From NCBI RefSeq assembly GCF_016598615.1, contig NZ_CP066831.1:5394001-5458000 (forward strand): a DNA stretch of 64,000 bases, written 5' to 3'. The stretch is from Streptomyces liliifuscus. Lineage in GTDB: Bacteria; Actinomycetota; Actinomycetes; Streptomycetales; Streptomycetaceae. The first letter of the stretch is position 1, and every line of letters starts with the position of its first letter. This document shows, one piece after another, positions 50,867 to 60,400 of this stretch. The notes beneath the pieces are model-generated. The model worked only from the letters and a program-made list of their open reading frames with translations. It ran no database searches and was not told where the DNA came from. Made by a program: the position numbers and the translations under genes.

Positions 50867-52096
50867 TCAGTGGTGAACAGCGGCCTTCTGCTGCGTGGAC
50901 TCCGCCGCCACTGCCCCGGTGACGACCAGGCCGTCGCCGGTGTCGGCGGCGTCGGTCCGGCGCTCCAGAGCGGCCGAGAGGACGGCGAGGACGAGTGCTG
51001 CGGCGGCGAGGACGGCGCCGACCCAGTTGGGGGCGGTGTAGCCGAGGCCGGCCGCGATCACGAGGCCGCCGAGCCAGGCGGAGAGGGCGTTGCCGAGGTT
51101 GAAGGCGCCGATGTTCACTGCGGAGGCGAGCGTCGGGGCGCCGTGCGCCTGGTCCAGCACCCGCTTCTGGAGCGGCGGCACGGTGGCGAACCCGAGGGCA
51201 CCGATCAGCGTGATGGTCACGGCCGCCGCGATCTTGTTGTGCGCGGTGAGCGTGAAGAGGGCGAGCACGACCGCGAGGGCGCCCAGGGAGACGTACAGCA
51301 TCGGCATCAGGGCGCGGTCGGCGAACTTGCCGCCGACGAGGTTGCCACCGACCATGCCGAGGCCGAAGAGGACGAGCAGCCAGGTGACGGAGCCGTCGGC
51401 GAAGCCGCCCACGTTCGTCATCATCGGCGCGATGTAGGTGATCGCCGCGAAGACTCCGCCGAAGCCGAGGACGGTCATCGCCATCGCGAGCAGCACCTGG
51501 ACGTTCTTGAACGCGGCCAGTTCGTGGCGCAGGCGCACGCCTTCCTGCTTGGGCATGTCGGGGACGAGCTTGGCGATGCCCGCCAGGCCGAGGACGCCCA
51601 GGGCGGCGACGATCGTGAACGTCACGCGCCAGCCGGCGGACTGACCGATGAGGGTGCCCAGCGGTACGCCGACGACGTTGGCGACAGTGAGGCCCGTGAA
51701 CATCATCGAGATGGCGCCGGCCTTCTTGTCGGGCGCGACGAGGTCTGCGGCGACGACGGCACCGATGCCGAAGAAGGCACCGTGCGCGAGCGAGGCGACC
51801 ACGCGGCCGATCAGCATCACGGAGAAGTCGGGAGCGACGGCGGAGAGCAGGTTGCCGACGATGAAGAGCCCCATCAGGAGCATCAGCATCCGCTTGCGGG
51901 ACACCTTGGTACCGAGGACGGTCATGAGCGGCGCACCGAACATGACGCCGAGCGCGTAGCCGGTCACGAGGAAGCCCGCGGTGGGGATGGAGACACCGAA
52001 GTCACCGGCGACCTCGGGCAGCAAGCCCATGATCACGAACTCGGTGGTTCCGATTCCGAAGGCCCCGATCGCGAGGGCAAGAAGCGCGAGAGGCAT
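50867..52096 (-). CDS. MFS transporter (DHA1/AraJ-like efflux)
   Basis: 409 aa from ATG 52096. Twelve membrane segments. MPLALLALAIGAFGIGTTEFVIMGLLPEVAGDFGVSIPTAG is the typical start of the AraJ/sugar-efflux and chloramphenicol-efflux group, and LGTKVSRKRMLML is the cytoplasmic MFS A motif. It is probably an efflux pump; the substrate is unknown. It is divergent from a MarR-family gene 140 bp away, a classic repressor-pump pair. Confidence 0.9.
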   Translation of the reverse strand: MPLALLALAIGAFGIGTTEFVIMGLLPEVAGDFGVSIPTAGFLVTGYALGVMFGAPLMTVLGTKVSRKRMLMLLMGLFIVGNLLSAVAPDFSVMLIGRVVASLAHGAFFGIGAVVAADLVAPDKKAGAISMMFTGLTVANVVGVPLGTLIGQSAGWRVTFTIVAALGVLGLAGIAKLVPDMPKQEGVRLRHELAAFKNVQVLLAMAMTVLGFGGVFAAITYIAPMMTNVGGFADGSVTWLLVLFGLGMVGGNLVGGKFADRALMPMLYVSLGALAVVLALFTLTAHNKIAAAVTITLIGALGFATVPPLQKRVLDQAHGAPTLASAVNIGAFNLGNALSAWLGGLVIAAGLGYTAPNWVGAVLAAAALVLAVLSAALERRTDAADTGDGLVVTGAVAAESTQQKAAVHH

Positions 52097-52149
52097 GGGG
52101 GAGAACCTTCCCAGACGATTGCAGGAGCGCTTTACGTGCGTTGACAATA

Positions 52150-52174
52150 CTTGCAGACGCTGACTAATTGCAAG
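52150..52174. promoter_or_regulatory. candidate MarR operator
   Basis: CTTGCA (52150-52155) and TGCAAG (52169-52174) form an inverted repeat between the divergent MFS and MarR genes; TTGACA just to the left could be a -35 box. Binding by the adjacent regulator is inferred from position. Confidence 0.5.
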
Positions 52175-52236
52175 CGCGGACTATTGCGGCAGTGCTCTAT
52201 CCTGGTGTCAGCCGCTCCGGTACGGAGGAGAACGCC

Positions 52237-52701
52237 ATGACAGCGACGGACCCCGCGCTCACCGCCCTCGCCCAGGGCTGGTGCGCCCTCTCTCTCCTGC
52301 ACGGGAGGATCGAGGCGCACATCGAACGGGCCCTGCAGACCAAGCACGACCTGAGCGTGCGCGAGTACTCGCTCCTGGACGTCCTCAGCCGTCAGCACGA
52401 CGGCGACGGCGGTCATCTCCAGATGAAGCAGGTCGCCGACGCGGTCGTCCTGAGCCAGAGCGCGACCACACGGCTGGTGACCCGCCTGGAGGACCGCAGG
52501 CTGCTCTCGCGCTACCTGTGCCCGACCGATCGCCGCGGCATCTACACGAACGTCAGCGAGGCGGGCCTCAAGCTCCTCGCCGAAGCCCGGCCCACCAATG
52601 ACTCCGCCCTGCGCGAGGCACTCGACGCGGCGGCCATGAATCCCGAGCTGGCTCCACTGGTCCGCGTCGTCGAATCGGCGAGCGTGCCGACGCCCGCGTA
52701 G
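52237..52701 (+). CDS. MarR family transcriptional regulator
   Basis: 154 aa from ATG 52237 with GGAGGA nine bases upstream. LSVREYSLLDVLSR and MKQVADAVVLSQSATTRLVTRLEDRRLLSR form the winged helix, followed by the wing LCPTDRRGIYTNVSEAG. It probably represses itself and the divergent MFS gene and responds to a small phenolic or drug-like ligand; the ligand is unknown. Confidence 0.9.
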   Translation: MTATDPALTALAQGWCALSLLHGRIEAHIERALQTKHDLSVREYSLLDVLSRQHDGDGGHLQMKQVADAVVLSQSATTRLVTRLEDRRLLSRYLCPTDRRGIYTNVSEAGLKLLAEARPTNDSALREALDAAAMNPELAPLVRVVESASVPTPA

Positions 52702-52768
52702 CGAGCGCGGCTGGGCTGCGCACGCTGGGACGCGTCAGCCTCGGGGCAGGTCTGCGTAGGGTGCTGCC

Positions 52769-53221
52769 ATGGGAGATCTTGAGATACGACCGGCTGTCCC
52801 GGACGACGTTCCTGCCATCGTCGCGATGCTCGCCGACGATCCTCTGGGAGCGCAGCGCGAGTCACCGGACGACCTGAGCCCCTATTTGGCCGCCCTGGAG
52901 CGCCTGAGCGACGATCCCAACCAGCACCTGGTCGTCGCCGTGCGCGAGGGCCGCGTCGTCGGCACGCTCCAACTCACGATCGTTCCGGGCCTCTCCCGCA
53001 AGGGTGCGACCCGCTCGATCATCGAAGGCGTACGCGTCCATGCCGACGAACGCGGCAGCGGCCTGGGCACCCGCTTCATCGAGTGGGCGATCGACCGCTC
53101 CCGAAGCGAGGGCTGCCAGTTGGTGCAACTGACCTCCGACGTCAGCCGCACCGACGCCCACCGGTTCTACGAACGGCTCGGCTTCACGGCATCCCACGTC
53201 GGGTTCAAGCTGCAGCTCTGA
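52769..53221 (+). CDS. GNAT family N-acetyltransferase
   Basis: 150 aa. EIRPAVPDDVPAIVAMLADD start, IIEGVRVHADERGSGLGTRFIEWAIDRS acetyl-CoA site (RGSGLG), and DAHRFYERLGFTASHVGF end motif are all typical. Substrate unknown. It lies 67 bp after the MarR gene on the same strand. Confidence 0.9.
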   Translation: MGDLEIRPAVPDDVPAIVAMLADDPLGAQRESPDDLSPYLAALERLSDDPNQHLVVAVREGRVVGTLQLTIVPGLSRKGATRSIIEGVRVHADERGSGLGTRFIEWAIDRSRSEGCQLVQLTSDVSRTDAHRFYERLGFTASHVGFKLQL

Positions 53222-53281
53222 GGCGGGCGGATCCTGGCCGCCGAGTCGGTGAACAGATCCATGTGCGGCAAGGAGCGCCGT

Positions 53282-53295
53282 GTTTCACGTGAAAC
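53282..53295. other. parS centromere site (perfect)
   Basis: GTTTCACGTGAAAC in the convergent gap between the GNAT gene and the serine hydrolase gene. Confidence 0.93.
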
Positions 53296-53335
53296 ATCAC
53301 GCCCCTCCCCGTGCACCTCACCCCTCGCGGGGCAC

Positions 53336-54721
53336 CTAACGGATCCCGCGCCACCCCTCAGCATCCACGCCACCCGGCACGGAAGCCCCCTCCTCGTACG
53401 GCTGCCGCGTGAACACGAACGACCCGAGGTCCAGGTGGCCGACCGACCCGTCGGGGCGCTGTACGGCCCTCAGGGCCTCGCCCGCGTAGTAGCCGTCGAG
53501 TCCCGTCCAGGTCCCGTCTCCGTTGGCCCGGAAGCGCGAACGCCGGCCGTTGCCGGTCAGCGGCCCCAGCGAAACACCCCCGTCGGCCGTAAGGCGCAGC
53601 GCGAAGGCGTGCGTTCCCCAGTACCACGGCCCTGCCAACTCCAGTTCGGAACGGTCGGCCTCGGGCAGCGGCCGCCACGGCTCGGGGATCCGGGGCTCGG
53701 CCTCGGCGACGATACGTACGAGATCGGCGGCGACCGTGAACACCGGCGGACCGGAGGTGCAGTTGGCGAGCACGACGGCGGCCAGGTCGTCCTCGACGCT
53801 GATCATGAGACCGGCAACAAAGCCGGGGAGGGAGCCGGAGTGCCCCACCAGCATCCGGCCGTCCCGGTACTGGACCTGCATACCGAGGCCGTACGCGCTG
53901 CCGGCCGCCACCTCTTCGGCTTCGGCCGGCGCGGCGGGCGTACGCATCTCCCGTACGGACTCGGCGCTCAGAACCCGGTCGTCGCCCTTGGCCAGGAAGA
54001 CCGCGAAGCGCGCCAAGTCGCCCGTGGTCGACCAGAGTTGACCGGCCGGTGCCATCCGGCCCAGGTCCTCGACGGGCTCGGGCAGCATCACGTCCGCCCA
54101 GGGATGCACGGCCCAGCCGCCGGCGTGCGGTGCTTGGGGCTCCGCACCCGTGCGGTTCAACCCCAGCGGTTCGAGCACCTCGTTCCGTAGGGCCTCCTCC
54201 CACGGAACGCCCCTCAGTTCCTCCACCAGCGCGCCCAGCAACGTATAGCCGGGATTCGAGTAGTGGAACCGTCGTCCGACGGGATGCCGGTGCGGCTGTT
54301 CGCCCAGTACGTCGGCGAGCTCGGGACGCAGCGAGCCGGGGGTGCGCTCCCACCAGGGGGAGGGCGATTCGGCAGCCAATCCGCTTGTGTGCGCGAGGAG
54401 TTCGGCGATCGTCGCCTCCCCCGCGCCGGTGCCCGGAAGATGCTTCTCCAGCAGATCCCCCAGGTCCAGGGCGCCTTCGTCGCGCAGCCGCAGCACCAGG
54501 ACGGCGGTGAACGTCTTGGTGATCGAACCGATCCTGTACTGCACGTTCTCGTCCGGCCCGTGCCCGTCCACCGACGTGCGGGAACCGTGCCACACCGTCT
54601 CTCCATCCCGGACGACCGCCGCCACCAGCGACGGCGCCCGCCCTTCGGTCTGAGCGGTGGCGATTCGGTGCAGGAGGGCCCGGCGCGTGGCGGGAAGCAG
54701 TTCTTCCACAGGTGTCGTCAT
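53336..54721 (-). CDS. serine hydrolase, class C beta-lactamase / esterase fold
   Basis: 461 aa. The nucleophile motif SITKTFTAVLVLRL (SxTK form of SxxK), HYSNPGYTLLG (YxN) and LVGHSGSLPGFVA (HxG) are present and in order. There is no signal peptide, so it is probably a cytoplasmic esterase or peptidase rather than a secreted beta-lactamase. A C-terminal beta domain of about 110 residues follows the catalytic part. Monocistronic. Confidence 0.9.
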   Translation of the reverse strand: MTTPVEELLPATRRALLHRIATAQTEGRAPSLVAAVVRDGETVWHGSRTSVDGHGPDENVQYRIGSITKTFTAVLVLRLRDEGALDLGDLLEKHLPGTGAGEATIAELLAHTSGLAAESPSPWWERTPGSLRPELADVLGEQPHRHPVGRRFHYSNPGYTLLGALVEELRGVPWEEALRNEVLEPLGLNRTGAEPQAPHAGGWAVHPWADVMLPEPVEDLGRMAPAGQLWSTTGDLARFAVFLAKGDDRVLSAESVREMRTPAAPAEAEEVAAGSAYGLGMQVQYRDGRMLVGHSGSLPGFVAGLMISVEDDLAAVVLANCTSGPPVFTVAADLVRIVAEAEPRIPEPWRPLPEADRSELELAGPWYWGTHAFALRLTADGGVSLGPLTGNGRRSRFRANGDGTWTGLDGYYAGEALRAVQRPDGSVGHLDLGSFVFTRQPYEEGASVPGGVDAEGWRGIR

Positions 54722-54816
54722 GGCCCAAGTCCATCTGTCCTGGCGTCCCGCGTCGAGCGCATTTGAGCCCGCCGCGGGACATCGTGAGCCCGGCGCGGGA
54801 TCTCACGGCGCCCGGA

Positions 54817-55440
54817 TCACCGCAAGCGTTGCGCGCGCAGGACGGTGTCGTGGGTGTGGTGCGTGCCGGCGGGTGCGGGAGCGGTTCGTGGGCGGGTTTC
54901 GTTGATCAGGACGGTCCAGTCGCGGTCGAGGAGTCCGGCGATGTCGCCGGGCTGGTAGTAGTCGCCGGGGTCGAAGCCCTGCTCCGGGCGTGGGGAGAGG
55001 TCGGCGAGATCGTGGCTGGCGAAGAGCAGGGTGCCGCCGGGTGCGACGGCGTTCAGCAGGCCGCGCAGCGCGGTGTGGTCCGGCTGGAGTGCGAGCGGGA
55101 AGTATTGGACGGACACCAGGTCGAACGCGTCGGCCGGGGGTGGCGTGATGTTCAGGTCGGCCCGTGTCCAGGCCACACGGCCCTCGACGTCCGCTGCAGC
55201 GGCAGCGGTGGCGGCGCGCTGAAGGGCGGTGGCCGAGATGTCGACCGCGGTGACCTGCCAGCCGTGTAGGGCCAGCCAGAGGGCGTCGCCGCCTTCACCG
55301 CACCCGACATCGAGCGCCTGCCCCGGCGGCAGGTCGGTGACCTCTGTGACGAGCACTCCGTTGGGGTCACCGCTGAACACCTGATCGCGGCTGCGATACA
55401 TCTCGTCCCAGAACTGTGCGTCCATCGTCCGTTCGTCCAT
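54817..55440 (-). CDS. class I SAM-dependent methyltransferase
   Basis: 207 aa from ATG 55440 (starts at 55425 or further upstream are possible). ALDVGCGEGGDALWLALHGWQVTAVDIS is motif I and the acidic loop of the SAM site; AFDLVSVQYFPL is motif II-like. It resembles the tellurite-resistance/thiopurine-type small-molecule methyltransferases. It is divergent from the XRE-cupin regulator gene and is its likely target. Confidence 0.86.
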   Translation of the reverse strand: MDERTMDAQFWDEMYRSRDQVFSGDPNGVLVTEVTDLPPGQALDVGCGEGGDALWLALHGWQVTAVDISATALQRAATAAAAADVEGRVAWTRADLNITPPPADAFDLVSVQYFPLALQPDHTALRGLLNAVAPGGTLLFASHDLADLSPRPEQGFDPGDYYQPGDIAGLLDRDWTVLINETRPRTAPAPAGTHHTHDTVLRAQRLR

Positions 55441-55530
55441 CGTCTGTGCCTCGCCCAGCGGGTCGGATGCCATGGCGCCGGTCGCCGATGGCCTGCCGTC
55501 AACCTGCTCCCGCCCATGACGAACCGACAA

Positions 55531-55547
55531 AGTTCTTTGCGAGAACT
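55531..55547. promoter_or_regulatory. candidate operator palindrome
   Basis: AGTTCT and AGAACT separated by five bases (55531-55547), between the divergent methyltransferase and XRE-cupin genes. Probably bound by the adjacent regulator. Confidence 0.55.
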
Positions 55548-55572
55548 GCAAAAGCGTGAGCACAGTGAACGC

Positions 55573-56157
55573 ATGAGCGACGAGTTCGACACCGTGCTGG
55601 CCGCGGTCGGGCCGCGGCTGCGCGAGTTGCGGCGCCGCAGTGGGGCCACCCTGACCGCCCTGTCGGAGACCACCGGTATTCCGGTCAGCACCCTGTCCCG
55701 GCTGGAGTCCGGGCATCGCAAGCCCGGCTTGGAACTGCTGTTGCCCCTGGCCAAGGCCTATCAGATGCCGCTCGACGAACTCGTCGGCGCCGCGGACCGC
55801 CTCGACCCCCGGGTTTACCCGCAGCCGTTCACCCGCAACGGCATGACCGTCATCCCGCTGACCCGCAAACCCGGCGGTCTGCAGGCGTTCAAACAGATCC
55901 TCCCCGCGGGCCCGACCGACCGCGAACCCGATCCCCGCTCGCACGAGGGGTACCACTGGCTGTACGTCCTCAACGGACGACTGCGCCTCGTACTCGCCGA
56001 CCAGGACCTCGTCCTCACCACGGGCGAGGTCGCCGAATTCGACACCCACCTCCCGCACTGGTTCGGCAACGCCGACGAGCGGCCGGTGGAGTTCCTGAGC
56101 ATCCTCGGCCCTCAGGGCGAGCGCTTCCACATCAGGGCCCGTTACCGACGCGACTGA
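55573..56157 (+). CDS. XRE-family regulator with cupin domain
   Basis: 194 aa from ATG 55573. An HTH (RLRELRRRSGATLTALSETTGIPVSTLSRLESGHRKPGLELLLPLAKAY) is followed by a C-terminal cupin (EGYHWLYVLNGRLRLVLAD, PHWFGNADERPVEFLSILG). Such regulators sense a small molecule and control neighbouring metabolic genes; here the methyltransferase is the obvious candidate. Confidence 0.9.
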   Translation: MSDEFDTVLAAVGPRLRELRRRSGATLTALSETTGIPVSTLSRLESGHRKPGLELLLPLAKAYQMPLDELVGAADRLDPRVYPQPFTRNGMTVIPLTRKPGGLQAFKQILPAGPTDREPDPRSHEGYHWLYVLNGRLRLVLADQDLVLTTGEVAEFDTHLPHWFGNADERPVEFLSILGPQGERFHIRARYRRD

Positions 56158-56272
56158 CCGCTGCGCCCTCATCGCTGTCCGGACGGACGACGATGCAGCG
56201 TCTCGCCGCCGATGAGTTTTCCGCGCCGCGCCGGTCTGTACGCGTGAGACCGACTCACGGAAGGCTGGCGCC

Positions 56273-56836
56273 ATGCGGAAACTGATCTACGGCATGAACC
56301 TGTCCCTGGACGGCTACATCGCCGCGCCCGGCGACGACATCGGCTGGAGCATGCCGAGCGACGAGCTGTTCCAGTTCTGGTCCGACCAGTTGCAGGCGAC
56401 CGACGTGACGCTGTACGGGCGCAAGCTGTGGCAGACGATGAGCTCCTACTGGCCGACCGGCGACCAGCAGCCGGGCGCCACCCCGGCGCACATCGAGTTC
56501 GCGCGCCGCTGGCAGGGCATGTCGAAGGTGGTGTTCTCCTCGACGATCGACAAGGTCGACTGGAACACCCGCCTGGTCACCGACGACGCGGTCGCCGAGA
56601 TCACCCGGCTCAAGGCCGAGGACGGCGGCCCGATGGACATCGGCGGCGCGACGCTCGCCGGGGCGGCCATGCGGGCCGGGCTGATCGACGAGTACGTGCT
56701 GGCCACCGCACCGGTCCTGGTGGGCGGCGGCACGCCGTTCTTCACCGCGCTGGACAACTGGGTGAACCTGAACCTGGTGGAGACACGGACGTTGCCCGGC
56801 GGCGTGATCCTGAACAGGTACGAGACGAGGCGCTGA
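56273..56836 (+). CDS. dihydrofolate reductase / RibD C-terminal fold protein
   Basis: 187 aa. MRKLIYGMNLSLDGYIAAPGDDIGW and TLYGRKLWQTMSSYWP are typical of the YyaP/RibD-C group, not of true FolA. It is an NADPH-dependent reductase of unknown substrate. Monocistronic, 116 bp downstream of the XRE gene. Confidence 0.88.
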   Translation: MRKLIYGMNLSLDGYIAAPGDDIGWSMPSDELFQFWSDQLQATDVTLYGRKLWQTMSSYWPTGDQQPGATPAHIEFARRWQGMSKVVFSSTIDKVDWNTRLVTDDAVAEITRLKAEDGGPMDIGGATLAGAAMRAGLIDEYVLATAPVLVGGGTPFFTALDNWVNLNLVETRTLPGGVILNRYETRR

Positions 56837-56880
56837 GCGCCCGTCCGGGAGTCGCGGGCCACATGAGAACTGCAAGTCTC

Positions 56881-56902
56881 ATGGCAGTGGCATTTCTGCC
56901 AT
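56881..56902. terminator. hairpin between convergent genes
   Basis: ATGGCAG (56881-56887) and CTGCCAT (56896-56902), loop eight bases, between the DHFR-like gene and the dnaB 3' end. Confidence 0.5.
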
Positions 56903-56959
56903 CCATCTGCCGACTGCCGTGAGACTCTGCCAAGGCTTTTGAGACCCTACGGACGACGA

Positions 56960-58435
56960 TCAGGTCTGTGCCATGTCCACGAAGCGGGAGTAGTGGCCCT
57001 GGAAGGCGACCGTGATCGTGGCCGTCGGGCCGTTACGGTGCTTGCCCACGATGATGTCCGCCTCGCCGGCGCGCGGCGACTCCTTCTCGTACGCGTCCTC
57101 GCGGTGCAGCAGGATCACCATGTCCGCGTCCTGCTCGATCGACCCGGATTCACGCAGGTCGGAGACCATGGGCTTCTTGTCCGTGCGCTGCTCGGGGCCA
57201 CGGTTCAGCTGCGACAGCGCGATCACCGGCAGCTCAAGCTCCTTAGCGAGCAGCTTGAGGTTTCGCGACATGTCGGAGACCTCCTGCTGTCGGCTCTCCG
57301 ACCGCTTGCCACCCGACTGCATCAGCTGCAGATAGTCGATGACCACGAGCTTCAGATCGGCACGCTGTTTGAGGCGACGGCACTTGGCGCGGATCTCCAT
57401 CATCGACAGGTTCGGAGAGTCGTCGATGTAGAGCGGAGCGGCCGAGACGTCCGGCATCCGGCGCGCGAGCCGGGTCCAGTCCTCGTCGGTCATCGTCCCG
57501 GAACGCATGTGGTGCAGGGCCACGCGCGCCTCGGCGGACAGCAGACGCATCGCGATCTCGTTGCGGCCCATTTCGAGCGAGAAGATCACGCTCGGCATGT
57601 TGTGCTTGATCGAGCAGGCCCGTGCGAAGTCCAGCGCCAGCGTCGACTTACCCATGGCGGGACGGGCGGCGATGATGATCATCTGGCCCGGGTGCAGACC
57701 GTTGGTGAGCTGGTCGAGGTCGGTGAAGCCCGTCGGCACACCGGTCATCTCCCCCGACCGCGAACCGATCGCCTCGATCTCGTCGAGCGCGCCCTCCATG
57801 ATGTCGCCGAGGGGCAGATAGTCCTCGGTGGTGCGCTGCTCGGTGACCGCGTAGATCTCGGCTTGGGCGCTGTTGACGATCTCGTCCACGTCGCCGTCGG
57901 CCGCGTACCCCATCTGCGTGATGCGTGTGCCGGCCTCGACCAGGCGGCGCAGCACCGCCCGCTCGTGGACGATCTCCGCGTAGTACTCGGCGTTCGCCGC
58001 CGTCGGAACCGTCTGGACCAGGGTGTGCAGATACGAGGCGCCGCCGACCTTGGTGATCTCGCCGCGCTTGGTGAGCTCGGCGGCGACGGTGATCGGGTCG
58101 GCCGGCTCGCCCTTCGCGTAGAGGTCGAGGATCGAGCCGTAGATGGTCTCGTGCGCCGGCCGGTAGAAGTCGTGGCCCTTGAGCACCTCGACGACGTCGG
58201 CGATCGCGTCCTTCGAGAGCAGCATGCCGCCGAGAACGGACTGCTCGGCGTCCAGGTCCTGCGGCGGCACTCGCTCGAACGCCGAACCGCCGCCGTCCCA
58301 GGCTCCGTTGTCCTGACCGCGGTCGTGCTGATCGTCTCTGCCCCGGCCACCGTCGCGGCGCTGGCGGGAGGCGGGCAGACGATCACTGGGACCGCTGTCG
58401 GCCCACGGATCGTCCAAGGGCTCGGAAATACTCAC
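56960..58435 (-). CDS. dnaB: replicative DNA helicase DnaB
   Basis: 491 aa from GTG 58435, which has GGAGGAGG seven bases upstream. After about 60 hydrophilic residues the N-terminal domain begins PPQDLDAEQSVLGGMLLSKDAIADVVEVL. The RecA-like C-terminal domain has Walker A AARPAMGKSTLALDFARA, Walker B-like LVVIDYLQLM and the conserved SQLNRGPEQRTDKKPMVSDLRESGSIEQDAD. It unwinds DNA at the replication fork as a hexamer. No intein is present. Transcribed away from the inferred oriC. Confidence 0.97.
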   Translation of the reverse strand: MSISEPLDDPWADSGPSDRLPASRQRRDGGRGRDDQHDRGQDNGAWDGGGSAFERVPPQDLDAEQSVLGGMLLSKDAIADVVEVLKGHDFYRPAHETIYGSILDLYAKGEPADPITVAAELTKRGEITKVGGASYLHTLVQTVPTAANAEYYAEIVHERAVLRRLVEAGTRITQMGYAADGDVDEIVNSAQAEIYAVTEQRTTEDYLPLGDIMEGALDEIEAIGSRSGEMTGVPTGFTDLDQLTNGLHPGQMIIIAARPAMGKSTLALDFARACSIKHNMPSVIFSLEMGRNEIAMRLLSAEARVALHHMRSGTMTDEDWTRLARRMPDVSAAPLYIDDSPNLSMMEIRAKCRRLKQRADLKLVVIDYLQLMQSGGKRSESRQQEVSDMSRNLKLLAKELELPVIALSQLNRGPEQRTDKKPMVSDLRESGSIEQDADMVILLHREDAYEKESPRAGEADIIVGKHRNGPTATITVAFQGHYSRFVDMAQT

Positions 58436-58617
58436 CGGGCCACCTCCTCCCGTCCGCCGAGCGGACCTCGCCGTGCCCCTCATTCCTACGGCACGACACT
58501 GACAAATGAGATGCCCAACTCCGGTTCTGACGCGTCGGTTTTGTGAGGTTTCCGAGGACGGAGAAGCGAGCGGGTGCCGCACCACGGTAGGCCCGCGGGC
58601 ACCGTCAGCCAATCTGG

Positions 58618-58661
58618 TTATCCACAGGCCATGTGGACGACGGCCCCTATGCTGTGGAGAA
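58618..58661. promoter_or_regulatory. DnaA-box-like 9-mers upstream of dnaB
   Basis: TTATCCACA at 58618-58626, and the minus-strand relatives at 58632-58640 (TCGTCCACA) and 58653-58661 (TTCTCCACA), in the 453-bp gap between dnaB and the MATE gene. A link of dnaB expression to DnaA is plausible but unproven. Confidence 0.5.
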
Positions 58662-58888
58662 CCCTGCAAAACCTGTGCACGACCCGGTGGACAGGCCTGT
58701 GAACAAGCACTCAGCATCATTTCCGCACCGGGTCTGACCTGCGTATATCCCGTCCACCGGCTGTGCAGAAGAAAAACTTTCCCGGTCGGATCAAGATCGA
58801 TGCGAATGGCGCGCGACAGCGTATCTCGCGAGATCGAAGGTAAGGGTCATTTGATACTTGCATCTCTTACCTGTGGAAGATTAGATTG

Positions 58889-60232
58889 ATGCGCATGACA
58901 CAGGCTCCTGCGGCGCCCAAGGCCGCCCGGCGTCGGCACGACCGAGAGATCGTCGCGCTGGCCGTTCCGGCCTTCGGCGCACTCATAGCCGAGCCTCTCT
59001 TCCTCATGGTCGACACCGCGATCGTCGGCCATCTCGGCACCGCGCAACTCGCCGGTCTCGGTATCGCCTCGGCTCTCCTCGTCACAGCCGTGAGCGTCTT
59101 CGTCTTCCTCGCGTACGCCACCACGGCCGCCGTCGCCCGACGGGTCGGGGCGGGCGACCTCCAGGCCGCGATCCGCCAGGGCATGGACGGCATCTGGCTG
59201 GCCCTGCTGCTCGGCGCCGCCGTCATCGCCGTCGTACTGCCCACCGCGCCCGCCCTGGTGGAACTCTTCGGCGCTTCTGACACCGCCGCTCCCTACGCCA
59301 CCACCTATCTGCGCATCTCGGCCCTTGGCATCCCCGCGATGCTCGTCGTCCTCGCGGCAACCGGTGTACTCCGTGGCCTGCAGGACACAAAGACACCCCT
59401 CTACGTCGCCGTCGGGGGCTTCGTCGCCAACGGTGCCCTCAACGCGGGCCTCGTCTACGGCGCGGACCTCGGTATCGCCGGCTCGGCTTGGGGAACCGTC
59501 ATGGCCCAGTACGGCATGGCCGCTGTGTACCTCCTCGTGGTGGTCCGCGGAGCCCGGAAGCACGGGGCGTCCCTACGGCCGGACGCCGCCGGGATACGTG
59601 CCTGCGCCCAGGCCGGCGCACCGCTGCTGGTCCGCACTCTCTCGTTGCGCGCGATCCTGTTGATCGCCACCGCCGTCGCCGCCCGACTCGGAGACGCCGA
59701 TGTCGCCGCGCACCAGATCATCCTGTCGCTGTGGAGCCTGCTCGCCTTCGCCCTCGACGCCATCGCCATCGCGGGTCAGGCCATCATCGGCCGCTATCTC
59801 GGCGCCGGAGACGCGCAGGGAGCCCGCGAGGCCTGCCGCCGCATGGTGGAGTGGGGCATCGGCGTCGGCGTCGTGCTCGGCGGGCTGGTGATCGTCAGCC
59901 GCCCCCTGTTCCTGCCACTCTTCACCAGCGACTCAGTCGTCCATGACACGGCACTGCCCGCCCTGCTCATGGTGGCGCTCTCCCAGCCGATCTGCGGGAT
60001 CGTCTTCGTACTGGACGGCGTGCTGATGGGCGCGGGGGACGGCCCGTATCTCGCATGGGCCATGATCCTCACCCTGGCGGTCTTCGCTCCGGTGGCACTG
60101 CTCGTGCCCGTATTCGGCGGTGGGCTGACCGCGGTCTGGGGAGCGATGACCCTCATGATGACCGTGCGAATGCTGACCCTGTGGCTGCGCACACGCTCGG
60201 GTCGCTGGATCGTCACGGGCGCCACACGCTGA
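58889..60232 (+). CDS. MATE family efflux transporter
   Basis: 447 aa from ATG 58889 (GGAAG nine to ten bases upstream). Twelve membrane segments in two homologous halves, with EIVALAVPAFGALIAEPLFLMVDTAIVGHLG as the first MATE helix pair and the matching VRTLSLRAILLIATAVAARLGDADVAAHQII segment in the second half. A multidrug or metabolite exporter driven by Na+ or H+. This gene next to dnaB and rplI is a constant feature of Streptomyces. Confidence 0.93.
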   Translation: MRMTQAPAAPKAARRRHDREIVALAVPAFGALIAEPLFLMVDTAIVGHLGTAQLAGLGIASALLVTAVSVFVFLAYATTAAVARRVGAGDLQAAIRQGMDGIWLALLLGAAVIAVVLPTAPALVELFGASDTAAPYATTYLRISALGIPAMLVVLAATGVLRGLQDTKTPLYVAVGGFVANGALNAGLVYGADLGIAGSAWGTVMAQYGMAAVYLLVVVRGARKHGASLRPDAAGIRACAQAGAPLLVRTLSLRAILLIATAVAARLGDADVAAHQIILSLWSLLAFALDAIAIAGQAIIGRYLGAGDAQGAREACRRMVEWGIGVGVVLGGLVIVSRPLFLPLFTSDSVVHDTALPALLMVALSQPICGIVFVLDGVLMGAGDGPYLAWAMILTLAVFAPVALLVPVFGGGLTAVWGAMTLMMTVRMLTLWLRTRSGRWIVTGATR

Positions 60233-60274
60233 GCAAACCCGCTCCGGCGTCGCGGAGGTACGTGAGGTCGCTCG

Positions 60275-60288
60275 GTTTCACGTGAAAC
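60275..60288. other. parS centromere site (perfect)
   Basis: GTTTCACGTGAAAC, between the MATE gene and rplI. Confidence 0.93.
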
Positions 60289-60329
60289 AACGAGCATCCC
60301 GAACCGTTCCTCGACGACGGATTCGCTTT

Positions 60330-60343
60330 GTTTCACGTGAAAC
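60330..60343. other. parS centromere site (perfect)
   Basis: GTTTCACGTGAAAC, 55 bp from the preceding site. Confidence 0.93.
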
Positions 60344-60400
60344 ACCCGCCGCCGGTGACTCTCGTCGGAGGCGCTCCCTTCCTGGAGCCCAGGAAAACAG

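Noticed and set aside
56960..58435. Intein in DnaB
   Set aside because: The protein is the normal length and the ATPase motifs are uninterrupted.
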